Source of the DNA: Candidatus Hydrogenedentota bacterium
GTDB lineage: Bacteria > Hydrogenedentota > Hydrogenedentia > Hydrogenedentales > JAEUWI01
Direction: 5' to 3'
Assembly: GCA_016182605.1 (NCBI GenBank)
Contig: JACPGE010000039.1
Span: 1-43,114 of the forward strand
DNA length: 43,114 nt
The translations under genes were made by a program, and so were the position numbers. Shown one piece after another: positions 7,626 through 15,843 of this stretch (its first letter is position 1; each line of letters begins with the position of its first letter). The notes beneath the pieces are model-generated. The model made no database searches. It saw only the letters and a program-made list of their open reading frames with translations, and was not told the DNA's origin.

Positions 7626-10600
7626 CATGCGCCGCCGCTTCAACGATGACGCCGATCGCATGGATCAGATCGCCCGCCCGGTAGGGCTTCTGAATAAAAC
7701 CGGCCAGGCCTTCTCCCAGAAAGCGGCTCATGGCCTCTTGTTCGCTGTAGCCACTCGACAGCAGCACCTTCACCGCGGGATTGATCGCGCTCAGGGCGCG
7801 AAAGCATTCTTCCCCGTTCATGCGGGGCATCGTCATGTCGAGCAAGACCACGTCGATCTCGGCGGCGTGCCGCTCAAAGATCGTTATGCCGCGCTGGCCG
7901 TCGTAGGCGGTCAAGACCTCGAAGCCCGATTGCTGCAAGATTTCCGCGGCCAGATCGCGCACGTGCGGCTCATCGTCGATGACCAGCACCCGGCCCTTGC
8001 CCGGGGTGTTGCTGCGCTGCGGCTCGTGGACGATAAGCGATACGGGGGAGAGGTGCGAGGCCGGAAAATAGACCGTGATCGTCGTGCCCATGCCGGGCTC
8101 GCTCTTGACCCGGCAAGCCCCACGATGCCCGCGAATGATGCCCAGCACCGCCGAGAGCCCCAAGCCGCGGCCCGTGCTCTTGGACGTATAGAAGGGCTCA
8201 AAAATGCGGTTGATCTGTTCCGCGCTCATGCCGCATCCCGAATCGCGGACCTGCAGATACACGTAGTTGCCCGCACTGGGTTCGCCGCCGCCGTGCAGCC
8301 CGCTGAGCCCCTCTTCCGTCATGAACTGGGTGCCGGTCGACACCGAGATCACCCCCACCTCATCGTTGAGCGCGTCGGAAGCATTGGTGATCAGGTTCAT
8401 GATGACCTGCCGCACCTGTGCCAGGTCCGCCTCGATCGCCGGAATGCCAATGGCAAAAGAGCAGTCCAGGTGCGCGCTCTTGGAAATGCTGACCTCCAGC
8501 AGGTGAATCATGTCCTCCACCAAGTCAGACAGATTCACCGGGCTCACGACAAAGCGGCCCTTGCCCGAGTAGGCCAGGAGCTGGTTGCAGAGTTCCGCCG
8601 CGCGTTCCGCACTCTTCACGATCGCGTTCAGGTAACGGCGTTCGCGGGCCGCGGGGTCCATCTCCAGCAGTGCGAGGTCCGCGTTGCCCATCACCCCGAC
8701 CAGCAGGTTGTTGAAATCGTGCGCGATGCCGCCGGCCAGCACCCCAAGGCTCTCCATCCGCTGCGCCTGCTGCATCTGCGCCTCAAGCATCCGCCGTTGT
8801 TCTTCGGCCTGTTTCCGCTCCGTGATATCCCGCACCACCGCGACAATGCAGGCGCGGCCCGCGATGCGGGCGGGATTCAGGCTGACCTCACTCCACCACA
8901 GATCCCCCGAGCGGCTGCGCATGCGCCATTCGAGCAGTTGGGGCTGCACCGCCGCGTCTTGCAGCATTTGCCGGATCTCGTCCCGCGCCGCCGCATCGTC
9001 GCCATGGGTGATCTCATCGATCCCCAGCTTCAGGAGTTCCAGCCGGGTGTAGCCAAAGCGTTCGCACGCCTTTTCATTGGCCTCGATAATCTGCGCCGTG
9101 TCCACGCCGTGAATGAAGATGGCGTCGTTCACGTTCTGGAAAATCGCGACAAAGCGGTCTTTGCTCTGTTGCAGCGCATGCTGCGCCTGCTTGCGTTCGT
9201 CAATGTCCTGCAAGGAACCCGACATGCGCACCGCGCGGCCCGCATCATTCCACACCGCCTGCCCGCGCGTGCGGAACCAGCGAAACGCGCCGTCCTTCGT
9301 CTTGAGCCGGTGCTCAAAGTCGAGGCGCATCCGCCGGGACATGTGGTTCGTCAGGGCCTGGCGCACAAAGCCCACGTCGTCGGGATGCTGTATCCCGGTG
9401 AAAAAGGCCGCGCACGGGGCAACTTCGCCCTGCGCATAACCGAGCAATTCATAGAACCGCGTCGAGCACCAGAAGAAATCCTCTGCTATGTTTGGCCAGT
9501 CCCAGAATCCGTCGTTCGATCCATTGACCGCGAGTTCGAAGCGCTTCTCACTCTCGCGCAGCGCCTCCTCCGCGTTCTTCAGCTCGGTGATGTCCGTCGC
9601 CACACCGCCGATGCCGATGATCTCATCGTCGCCCCGGCGCACCGGGAACTTGATCGTAAGGATGCGCCGCTTGTGGATTGCCGTTTCCACCGTGACTTCC
9701 TCGCTGGTCGACAGGCCCGTCCGTAGCACCTTCTCGTCGCTCTCTTCGAAGACGCGCGCCGCACAGGGGTCAAAGAGTTCATAGCCGGTCTTTCCCGCAA
9801 CGGCGCCGGCATCGAGTCCGTTCATGGCGGCAAAATACTTGTTCACCAGAATATACCGCCCGTCGATCCCCTTGAGGAAAATGGCGTTCTTCGCGTTGTC
9901 GAGAATCGCGCGGAGCCGCACTTCGCTCTCTTCGAGCTTGGCTTCGGCCTCGCGTTGCCGGGTGACCTCGCGCGCGAGAAACAGCACGCACGCTTCCCCG
10001 TTGAAGGTGAAGCGCGCGCTGCGGGCGGAAAACCACCGCTCGCGCTCGTCGAAGCGCAGACTGTAATCCAGGTGGACCGACTCGCCCCGTTCGAGCGTGG
10101 CTTCAAGCATGCCGAGCACACGGGGCGCTATGTCTGGCGGCAGCAGCTCGAATACCGGCCGGCCGATGACCTCCTCCGCCGGCGCGTAAAGAATGGAGGG
10201 ATCTCCGGTGAATAGCTGAAGACAGACCCCTTTACGATCCATGACCAGTATGAGGTCGGGAATGGCGGCGAGCAGGTTGCGCAGGTTTTGTTCGCTGGTG
10301 CGCAGGGTCTCCTCCGCAAACCTCTCCATGGTCACATCCCGCGAAATCCCCCAGACACGCGTGAGCCGGCCGTACGCCACATGCCCATGGGCACTGTATT
10401 CATAGTGCCGGTATTCGCCCGAAACTCCCTTGAGGCTGTACGCGACTTGACTGGCATGGTAACCCCGATCGACGAAGATCCGGGTCAGCGGCTCCAGATT
10501 CACCATCTCCGGCGTCGCAAAATCCAGGAGCGGCCTCCCAATCAAGACCTCCGGATCCTCGATGCCGTATCCCCTGGAAAACGCGGCATTGCATTCCACA

Positions 10601-11367
10601 ATCCGGCATTGGCCGATGAGCCGCACCTGCTCCTCAACCGGCAAGGACACGTCGACCGGCTCATCGTATTCCATGCACCACACGGCATCGGTACTCTGTT
10701 CAATGAGGGAGCGGAACCGGGCCTCGCTGAGGCGCAACGCCTCCTCCACACGGGCGCGCTCTATCGCGCTGGCAAACAGGGCGCTTTGCGCCTGGAGCAT
10801 CGACAGAACTTCCGGATCGAGGGGCGGCGCGCCCCGGGCCGTGGCCATGCCCAGCAAGCCGCTCAACTCATTCTGCAGCCGCAACGGCACCACCACCAGA
10901 TTCTGGATGCCCGCATCCCGCAAAAAGCGGCCCAAGTCCTTCGCCGGTTCGGGGGCCTCGTCCAGGCGCCCCAGATGGATGGCGCGTCCTGCGCTCAAGG
11001 TGGATATCCACCAGGAATTCTCGCCCGGATGGAACACCTTGCTCAACTCGGCAAGCCCCTGGCGCCCGGGGCCGTGCCAGCAGGCCAAACGCTCGAAGCG
11101 CCCATTTTCCGGGTTGTGCTGGTAGAGGGCCACGATGTCCATGCCCAGGCAGGCCCCCAGCTTCTCCATGGACGCATCGATGTGTTCCTGAAAGGCGGCC
11201 GGGCCGTGGATCGAAAAACGCGCGCAGATCTCCTGTTCGATGGCATCGAACTCAAGCCGCCTGCTCGCGGTCTCCGGCGGCTCGATTGCCCCCGCGGGAA
11301 TTCGCGCGGCAGCGCGCTGGAAGCGTGCCGCGGCAGCGCGCAAACTATCACGCATCCACGGCTTCAC
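7612..11367 (-). CDS. Hybrid sensor histidine kinase (GAF, about five PAS, kinase, receiver)
   Basis: A soluble 1,251-residue kinase without membrane segments. Domain order: GAF (about 45-200), about five PAS/PAC units (about 205-860, each ending in a D-I-T-E-like motif), and a dimerisation/phosphoacceptor helix with H883 in GGIAHDFNNLL. An HATPase follows (NLITNASDAL, DSGCGMS, GRGLGLSAVLGIIRG), then a C-terminal receiver with D1177 in VLLDMTMPRMNG and K in IQKPY. The HDFNN box is typical of NtrB-like hybrid kinases. The start is GTG 11367, supported by GGGGAG five bases upstream. No response regulator or output gene is adjacent, so phosphotransfer to a distant partner is likely. The many PAS domains suggest redox, small-molecule or ligand sensing; the signal is unknown. 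Confidence 0.93.
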   Translation of the reverse strand: MKPWMRDSLRAAAARFQRAAARIPAGAIEPPETASRRLEFDAIEQEICARFSIHGPAAFQEHIDASMEKLGACLGMDIVALYQHNPENGRFERLACWHGPGRQGLAELSKVFHPGENSWWISTLSAGRAIHLGRLDEAPEPAKDLGRFLRDAGIQNLVVVPLRLQNELSGLLGMATARGAPPLDPEVLSMLQAQSALFASAIERARVEEALRLSEARFRSLIEQSTDAVWCMEYDEPVDVSLPVEEQVRLIGQCRIVECNAAFSRGYGIEDPEVLIGRPLLDFATPEMVNLEPLTRIFVDRGYHASQVAYSLKGVSGEYRHYEYSAHGHVAYGRLTRVWGISRDVTMERFAEETLRTSEQNLRNLLAAIPDLILVMDRKGVCLQLFTGDPSILYAPAEEVIGRPVFELLPPDIAPRVLGMLEATLERGESVHLDYSLRFDERERWFSARSARFTFNGEACVLFLAREVTRQREAEAKLEESEVRLRAILDNAKNAIFLKGIDGRYILVNKYFAAMNGLDAGAVAGKTGYELFDPCAARVFEESDEKVLRTGLSTSEEVTVETAIHKRRILTIKFPVRRGDDEIIGIGGVATDITELKNAEEALRESEKRFELAVNGSNDGFWDWPNIAEDFFWCSTRFYELLGYAQGEVAPCAAFFTGIQHPDDVGFVRQALTNHMSRRMRLDFEHRLKTKDGAFRWFRTRGQAVWNDAGRAVRMSGSLQDIDERKQAQHALQQSKDRFVAIFQNVNDAIFIHGVDTAQIIEANEKACERFGYTRLELLKLGIDEITHGDDAAARDEIRQMLQDAAVQPQLLEWRMRSRSGDLWWSEVSLNPARIAGRACIVAVVRDITERKQAEEQRRMLEAQMQQAQRMESLGVLAGGIAHDFNNLLVGVMGNADLALLEMDPAARERRYLNAIVKSAERAAELCNQLLAYSGKGRFVVSPVNLSDLVEDMIHLLEVSISKSAHLDCSFAIGIPAIEADLAQVRQVIMNLITNASDALNDEVGVISVSTGTQFMTEEGLSGLHGGGEPSAGNYVYLQVRDSGCGMSAEQINRIFEPFYTSKSTGRGLGLSAVLGIIRGHRGACRVKSEPGMGTTITVYFPASHLSPVSLIVHEPQRSNTPGKGRVLVIDDEPHVRDLAAEILQQSGFEVLTAYDGQRGITIFERHAAEIDVVLLDMTMPRMNGEECFRALSAINPAVKVLLSSGYSEQEAMSRFLGEGLAGFIQKPYRAGDLIHAIGVIVEAAAHEKGP

Positions 11368-11525
11368 TCGATCTCCCCAGGCGCGGTTCGGCCGGAATGG
11401 GATAGGATTCCGGTGCAGTTACAGGACGTGGCACGTGCGTTCCTCCAAGCTTGCCGCCCATGTTACCATACGGGAGTCACGAACGCAGTATGTGGCGCGC
11501 CGGAACCTTTTTCGGCGGCAGCGGG

Positions 11526-11531
11526 TATAAT
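11526..11531 (+). promoter_or_regulatory. Consensus -10 box ahead of the candidate RNA
   Basis: A perfect TATAAT lies at 11526-11531, which would start transcription near 11538. No good -35 hexamer sits 16-18 bases upstream. The nearest GGAACC at 11502-11507 is reminiscent of an ECF-type -35, but the spacing and the -10 do not fit that class. Confidence 0.35.
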
Positions 11532-11537
11532 AGGGGT

Positions 11538-11673
11538 GGGATCCGTATGTCTTGCTTCCAGCATTGCGCGCCATTGGGCGTGCAATTTGAGTGCCAGCAT
11601 GGGGCGCGTTGCTCCGTGCAGCTTTCCTGAAAAGTCCCGGCGAAGCCTGTAGTATCGCCGGGACGCTTTATTT
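11538..11673 (+). ncRNA. Candidate structured small RNA or mRNA leader
   Basis: About 136 bases from a predicted start to a T-rich end form three consecutive hairpins. Hairpin 1 is 11563-11572 with 11577-11586: ten pairs, one G-U, tetraloop ATTG. Hairpin 2 is 11597-11605 with 11611-11619: nine pairs, two G-U. Hairpin 3 is the terminator stem at 11634-11664. There is no open frame of note. It does not match 6S, SRP, RNase P, tmRNA or riboswitch consensus that I can recall. It could be an independent sRNA or an attenuated leader of the MBL-fold gene 200 bases downstream. Confidence 0.35.
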
Positions 11674-11675
11674 TC
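11634..11675 (+). terminator. Rho-independent terminator with no upstream protein gene
   Basis: GTCCCGGCGA (11634-11643) pairs perfectly with TCGCCGGGAC (11655-11664) around an 11-base loop and is followed by GCTTTATTTTC. No plus-strand coding sequence precedes it, which is the main reason to suspect a non-coding transcript. Confidence 0.65.
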
Positions 11676-11781
11676 TCCCCCTGCCGCTTCCTGGCCTGGA
11701 AGCCCTCCGGCGCAACCTTTCCTCCCCGGCGGGTCTTTTTCGATATGGGCTGCGCTTTTCATTAGAATAGCTTCCGGCGCC

Positions 11782-11810
11782 AGGACGAGGATCGGGCCGA
11801 TCCTCGTCCT
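11782..11810. promoter_or_regulatory. Perfect 14-bp inverted repeat upstream of the MBL-fold gene
   Basis: AGGACGAGGATCGG (11782-11795) and its exact reverse complement (11797-11810) are separated by one base. With no T run after it, it is either a very tight cruciform/hairpin or a dyad operator for a dimeric DNA-binding protein. It lies 64 bases before ATG 11874. Confidence 0.45.
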
Positions 11811-11873
11811 ATATTGAGGAAGACAGGGCGCCCCGGTCCGGGGCAGCCTGCGGGCGCGTTGCGCGCCGAGGGA

Positions 11874-12494
11874 ATGAACTTGGAAGTGCTCAGCTTTGAA
11901 ATGACCCCGTTTTGCGAGAACTGCTATGTCGTGAAAGACGGGGGTGAGGCCATCGTCATCGATCCCGGCGAGGCCAGCGATGAACTGCTCGATGCCGTGG
12001 CCGGTTCCAAAGTCGTGATGATATTCAACACCCACTGCCATATCGACCACGCGGGCGGCAATGCGGAGATGGTGCGGGCCACAGGCGCACCGCTGGTCTG
12101 TCACCGGGCGGATTTGCCGTTGCTTCGGGGCCTCGTGCAGCAGGGCGCCATGTTTGGTTACCCGGTGCAGCCCAGCCCGGATCCGGATCGCTTTATCGAA
12201 GAGGGGGACGAGATTGCCGTGGGCGCCGTGAGCTTCAAGGTATTGCACACGCCGGGCCATGCGCCAGGACACGTGGTGCTGGTGGGCGACGGATTGGTCA
12301 TTGGCGGCGATGTGCTCTTTGCGGGATCGATTGGCCGCACCGATTTGCCGGGCGGCAGCTACGAGCAGCTCTTGCACTCCATCAAGACCAAACTGCTTCC
12401 GCTCCCGGACAGTACGATCGTGTATAGCGGACACGGCCCCGCCACGACCATCGGTGCGGAGCGGGCCGGCAATCCCTTTCTGGTGGGTCTATGA
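11874..12494 (+). CDS. Metallo-beta-lactamase-fold hydrolase (glyoxalase II-like)
   Basis: A 206-residue cytosolic hydrolase. The zinc-binding motif THCHIDHAGG gives H54, H56, D58 and H59. Further ligands are in HTPGHAPGH, GGDVLF and the C-terminal YSGHGP. Size and motif order match the YcbL/glyoxalase II-like group that hydrolyses thioesters such as S-lactoylglutathione, but the substrate is not shown. ATG 11874 fits the family N-terminus (MNLEVLSFEMTPFCENCYVV), though GAGG is only two bases upstream. A TTG at 11814 in the same frame is less likely. The stop overlaps the start of the next gene by four bases (ATGA), implying translational coupling. Confidence 0.9.
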   Translation: MNLEVLSFEMTPFCENCYVVKDGGEAIVIDPGEASDELLDAVAGSKVVMIFNTHCHIDHAGGNAEMVRATGAPLVCHRADLPLLRGLVQQGAMFGYPVQPSPDPDRFIEEGDEIAVGAVSFKVLHTPGHAPGHVVLVGDGLVIGGDVLFAGSIGRTDLPGGSYEQLLHSIKTKLLPLPDSTIVYSGHGPATTIGAERAGNPFLVGL

Positions 12495-14782
12495 TACTCC
12501 AGCTTATCGCGGCCGGTCTTTGCAGCCTTGCGGGCATCCAGGCGTCGGTTTCTCCCGACCAGTTGCTGCCCGTGGTGCACCTGGACGAGCCGCTTTTGCT
12601 GGAGATTGGCGCCGGCGCAACCGGGGTCCATGACCTTATCGTTTCACTGAGCCCGGAGGGCAAACCGGAAATTCAGACCACGGTATTGGAGAAGGAGCCC
12701 CTGGAGGCGGGTGTGCCGCGGTGGTTTACCGTGCCCTTTGTGGATGCACAGCCCGGGCCCTATACCTGCACCATTCGGCTGGATGCCGCGGATTCTCCGC
12801 CCGTTTGGGAGGGCCGCGTTACCCGGATTGTGCGGCCCAACCTGGCCGTGCCGCTCCCGGTATTTGTCGATGCGGCGGGAGCGGATCCGGCACTGGCGGG
12901 TATTCTGGCCGCCACCGGCATGCACACGGTCCGGGTGCCGCGGGAACACCCAGCCTGGGAGCAATGGCTTCGCGAGATTAAGCGCTGGAAACTGGGGCTG
13001 ATTCCGGAATCCTCCCTGGAAGAAGTGGCGGGTCTGTCGGAATCCCTGAACGCCCAATTCACGTGTACGGAACTCTCCGGCTGGCACGTGCATCCCGCCG
13101 GACCGGACACCGCACAAACGGGCACACCGGCATTGGCCTGCAATCTGGTCCCCCTGTGGCGCATTGCCGACGCCGCTGCGGACAGCACCTTCGAGTTTGC
13201 GCCCCAGACGGTCCTGCTGGAGGGGATTGTCACTCCGCAACGCATTGCGGATCTGGAACAACGCTGGGCGCGGGTGCAATATCAGGACGCGGCGCGGATC
13301 GGCTGGTATTTGCCGATGGACGCCTCCCTGGCCGCCGCTCCCTTCGCTCTGATCAAGATACTGGTCTCTGCGTGGTCGGCGGGCGTGCACACCTTTGGGC
13401 TGGATCACCGCTACATCGATCCGGCCACGGTGGCGCCGCTGATTCCGGCATTGCAGGCGTGGGCGCCCTGGCTGCGCGACAGTGAGTATGTGGGGCCGAT
13501 CCCGGGCGGAAGCGGCGCTGTGCTGCATTTGTTCCGGAAGAGCGACCAATGGATGATCACCGGGTGGAGCAGTTCCGGAGAAACGGTGGGAGTCGATCCG
13601 GCGAAACTTACCCGGGACTCCCAACTGAGCGCCCGGGACCCGTGGTTCCGGGAGTCGGCGCTCGAGAACGGCCAGTGGAAACTCGGCGCCGCGCCCCAGT
13701 ATCTCTTTGGCGCCGAGTTTGATGTCGTGCGCGGCATTCTAGATAGCAATGCCCACGGCGCCGTGGCCGCCTTTGCGGCCAACCGTGTCCTGCCCGAGTT
13801 CGTGCCGCCAGTCTTGAGCGCCCATCTTGCCGCCATGGCGCAGGAGAGCCGCATCGCGCCCAACCGCAAACGCTATCTGGAGATTCTGACGCTCTTCCCG
13901 GACCTGGAGCAGCGCTGGCACGCGGGCAAGATCCCGGGGGATCAGGCGCGCACCCTGCTCGCGCACCTGCGCCAGCTCGCGCTGGCCCTGGCCGCGCTGG
14001 AGGAATTCTCCGGGGAGCCCTTCCTCGAACCCTTGCAGGAAACGCTGGCCCGTTGCGGCGAGTACCAGTCGGTCTACCTGACCAACAGCTCCAGCGACAC
14101 ACAGAACAAGAAACGTGGCGACTGGATGCTGCGCGAGATCCGGACGCTCAGCGAGCGGGCGGACTGGCTCGCCAAACACGGGCGGCCCATCGAGGCCAGC
14201 GCCGTGGGGCTGCTCGCGGAATGGCGGGCGCGCACGCTGGACTATGCCGCGAAGGCCGGCCCCTTGAGCGAGCGCAGCCTGGAGGAGGTGCTGGGGGCAG
14301 GCGCTGCCGCTGCGCAGGCGGCCCCGGGATTGCCCGCGCAGGCGAGCGGCCCGATTACGCACACGGTGAAGAAGGGCGACACCCTCGACAAGATCTGCAA
14401 GCAATATGGCGTGAAGCTTGGGGACTTCCTGGCGTGGAACAAGATCAAGGCGAACAAGAAACTGCGCGTGGGCGAGACCTTCGTGGTGCATGGCGGCGCC
14501 AATGCCGCTGCCGCGAAGCCGGAAGCCACGCCTGAAGCCCAGCCCGAGGCGAAGCCGGAGACCGAGGCCGCGCCCGCCCCGGCCGAAGCGGCTCCTGACC
14601 AGGCAGCGCCGGCAGACGGTGCGGGTGGCGAGCTCAAACACACGGTGAAGCGCGGCGAGAATCCAAGTATCATTGCGGGGAAATACAAAGTGCCGCTGGA
14701 CGATCTGTTGAAATGGAACAAGCTCACGAAGCGTTCCAGGTTGAACATAGGGGATATTTTGATCGTCCGCCCGGCGCAATAA
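12491..14782 (+). CDS. Exported protein with two C-terminal LysM domains
   Basis: A 763-residue protein. The first 20 residues form a Sec-type signal (MILQLIAAGLCSLAGIQAS). The long middle part (about 25-600) matches no family I recognise, though its composition suggests a beta-sandwich followed by a TIM-barrel-like and a helical segment. Two LysM domains close the protein, at about 622-668 (THTVKKGDTLDKICKQYGV) and about 714-762 (KHTVKRGENPSIIAGKYKV), joined by an Ala/Pro/Glu-rich linker. LysM binds peptidoglycan, so the protein is probably anchored to the cell wall in the periplasm. The start overlaps the MBL-fold gene stop (ATGA), and pfkA follows after 17 bases. No catalytic motif was identified. 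Confidence 0.85.
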   Translation: MILQLIAAGLCSLAGIQASVSPDQLLPVVHLDEPLLLEIGAGATGVHDLIVSLSPEGKPEIQTTVLEKEPLEAGVPRWFTVPFVDAQPGPYTCTIRLDAADSPPVWEGRVTRIVRPNLAVPLPVFVDAAGADPALAGILAATGMHTVRVPREHPAWEQWLREIKRWKLGLIPESSLEEVAGLSESLNAQFTCTELSGWHVHPAGPDTAQTGTPALACNLVPLWRIADAAADSTFEFAPQTVLLEGIVTPQRIADLEQRWARVQYQDAARIGWYLPMDASLAAAPFALIKILVSAWSAGVHTFGLDHRYIDPATVAPLIPALQAWAPWLRDSEYVGPIPGGSGAVLHLFRKSDQWMITGWSSSGETVGVDPAKLTRDSQLSARDPWFRESALENGQWKLGAAPQYLFGAEFDVVRGILDSNAHGAVAAFAANRVLPEFVPPVLSAHLAAMAQESRIAPNRKRYLEILTLFPDLEQRWHAGKIPGDQARTLLAHLRQLALALAALEEFSGEPFLEPLQETLARCGEYQSVYLTNSSSDTQNKKRGDWMLREIRTLSERADWLAKHGRPIEASAVGLLAEWRARTLDYAAKAGPLSERSLEEVLGAGAAAAQAAPGLPAQASGPITHTVKKGDTLDKICKQYGVKLGDFLAWNKIKANKKLRVGETFVVHGGANAAAAKPEATPEAQPEAKPETEAAPAPAEAAPDQAAPADGAGGELKHTVKRGENPSIIAGKYKVPLDDLLKWNKLTKRSRLNIGDILIVRPAQ

Positions 14783-14799
14783 CCAGGGGAACCGTTCAC

Positions 14800-15771
14800 A
14801 TGAAACGCATTGCTGTCATGACCAGCGGCGGCGACTCACCGGGGATGAACGCCGCCATCCGCGCCGTGGTGCGCACGGGGGCCTACCACGGCCTCAAGGT
14901 GCTGGGAATCGATCGCGGGTATCACGGCCTGATCGAGGGCCATTTGAAGCCCATGGGCCCGCGCGATGTGAGCGGCATCATCAACCGCGGCGGCACCATT
15001 TTGCACACGGCGCGTTGCGCCGAATTCCTGGAGCCCGAAGGCCGCGCGAAGGCCGCGGCGCATCTCAAGGAACACAAGGTGGATGGCTTGATCGTCATTG
15101 GTGGCGACGGCTCCTACCGTGGCGCGCAGAAGCTCTTCGAGGAACACGGCGTGCCCTGCATCGGTATGCCGGGCACCATCGACAACGATATCGGCGGCAC
15201 CGACTACACCATTGGCTTTGACACGGCCATCAACATCGCGATGGAGGCGATCGATCGGCTGCGCGACACCGCCGCCTCCCATGATCGCACCTTCTTTGTG
15301 GAGGTGATGGGCCGCCACAGTGGATACATCTCCATGATCTCCGGGATCGCCGGCGGCGCGGAGGAGATCCTGGTCCCCGAGCAGCCCACGGACGTCGAAT
15401 CGGTCATCGAAATGCTGCGCAAGGGCCGGGAAGCCGGCAAACGCTCGATGATCATTGTGGTGGCCGAGGGCGATGATGCCGGGGACGCCCTGGAGATTTC
15501 GCGCGGTGTGGCGGAGAAGTCGGAGTTCAAGGATACGCGCGTGACGGTGATCGGCCATCTCCAGCGCGGCGGCAGCCCGACGGCCTTTGACCGCGTGCTG
15601 GCGAGCCGCATGGGGGTGCGCGCGGTGGAAGCGCTGCTGGAGCGGGAATCGGGAAAGATGGTAGGGGTGAGTGGCCAGCACACGGTGCTGCGTCCGCTCT
15701 CCGAAGCCTGGGAATGCCGCACCCGTTTCGATCCGGGCTTGCTGCGCGTGGCCCATATCTTGAGCGTGTGA
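14800..15771 (+). CDS. pfkA: ATP-dependent 6-phosphofructokinase
   Basis: Phosphorylates fructose 6-phosphate to fructose 1,6-bisphosphate, the committed step of glycolysis. The product is 323 residues, the bacterial PfkA size. Motifs: TSGGDSPGMNAAIRAVVR (nucleotide), IGGDGSYRGA, PGTIDNDIGGTD with the catalytic aspartate, VEVMGRHSGYI and RGGSPTAFDR (substrate). Gly after GGD and Gly in PGTIDND (instead of Lys) indicate ATP rather than pyrophosphate as donor. AGGGGA about ten bases before ATG 14800 supports this start; an in-frame extension to 14713 lies inside the LysM gene. It is last in the MBL-LysM-pfkA unit. Confidence 0.95.
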   Translation: MKRIAVMTSGGDSPGMNAAIRAVVRTGAYHGLKVLGIDRGYHGLIEGHLKPMGPRDVSGIINRGGTILHTARCAEFLEPEGRAKAAAHLKEHKVDGLIVIGGDGSYRGAQKLFEEHGVPCIGMPGTIDNDIGGTDYTIGFDTAINIAMEAIDRLRDTAASHDRTFFVEVMGRHSGYISMISGIAGGAEEILVPEQPTDVESVIEMLRKGREAGKRSMIIVVAEGDDAGDALEISRGVAEKSEFKDTRVTVIGHLQRGGSPTAFDRVLASRMGVRAVEALLERESGKMVGVSGQHTVLRPLSEAWECRTRFDPGLLRVAHILSV

Positions 15772-15843
15772 GGGCGGCAATGACGCGCCTTCCCGCCGGG
15801 ATCTTTTTACAATCGCCCGAATGCCCTGCTAAGATCGGGTTCC

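Larger units (their letters stand above)
11368..11873. other. 506-base intergenic region between kinase and MBL-fold gene
   Basis: The two flanking genes diverge. No protein gene is supported here. The plus strand holds a TATAAT box (11526-11531), three successive stem-loops ending in a terminator (11563-11675) and a perfect 14-bp inverted repeat (11782-11810). The last two are listed separately. The kinase promoter should be in the left part of the region, but none stands out. Confidence 0.6.
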
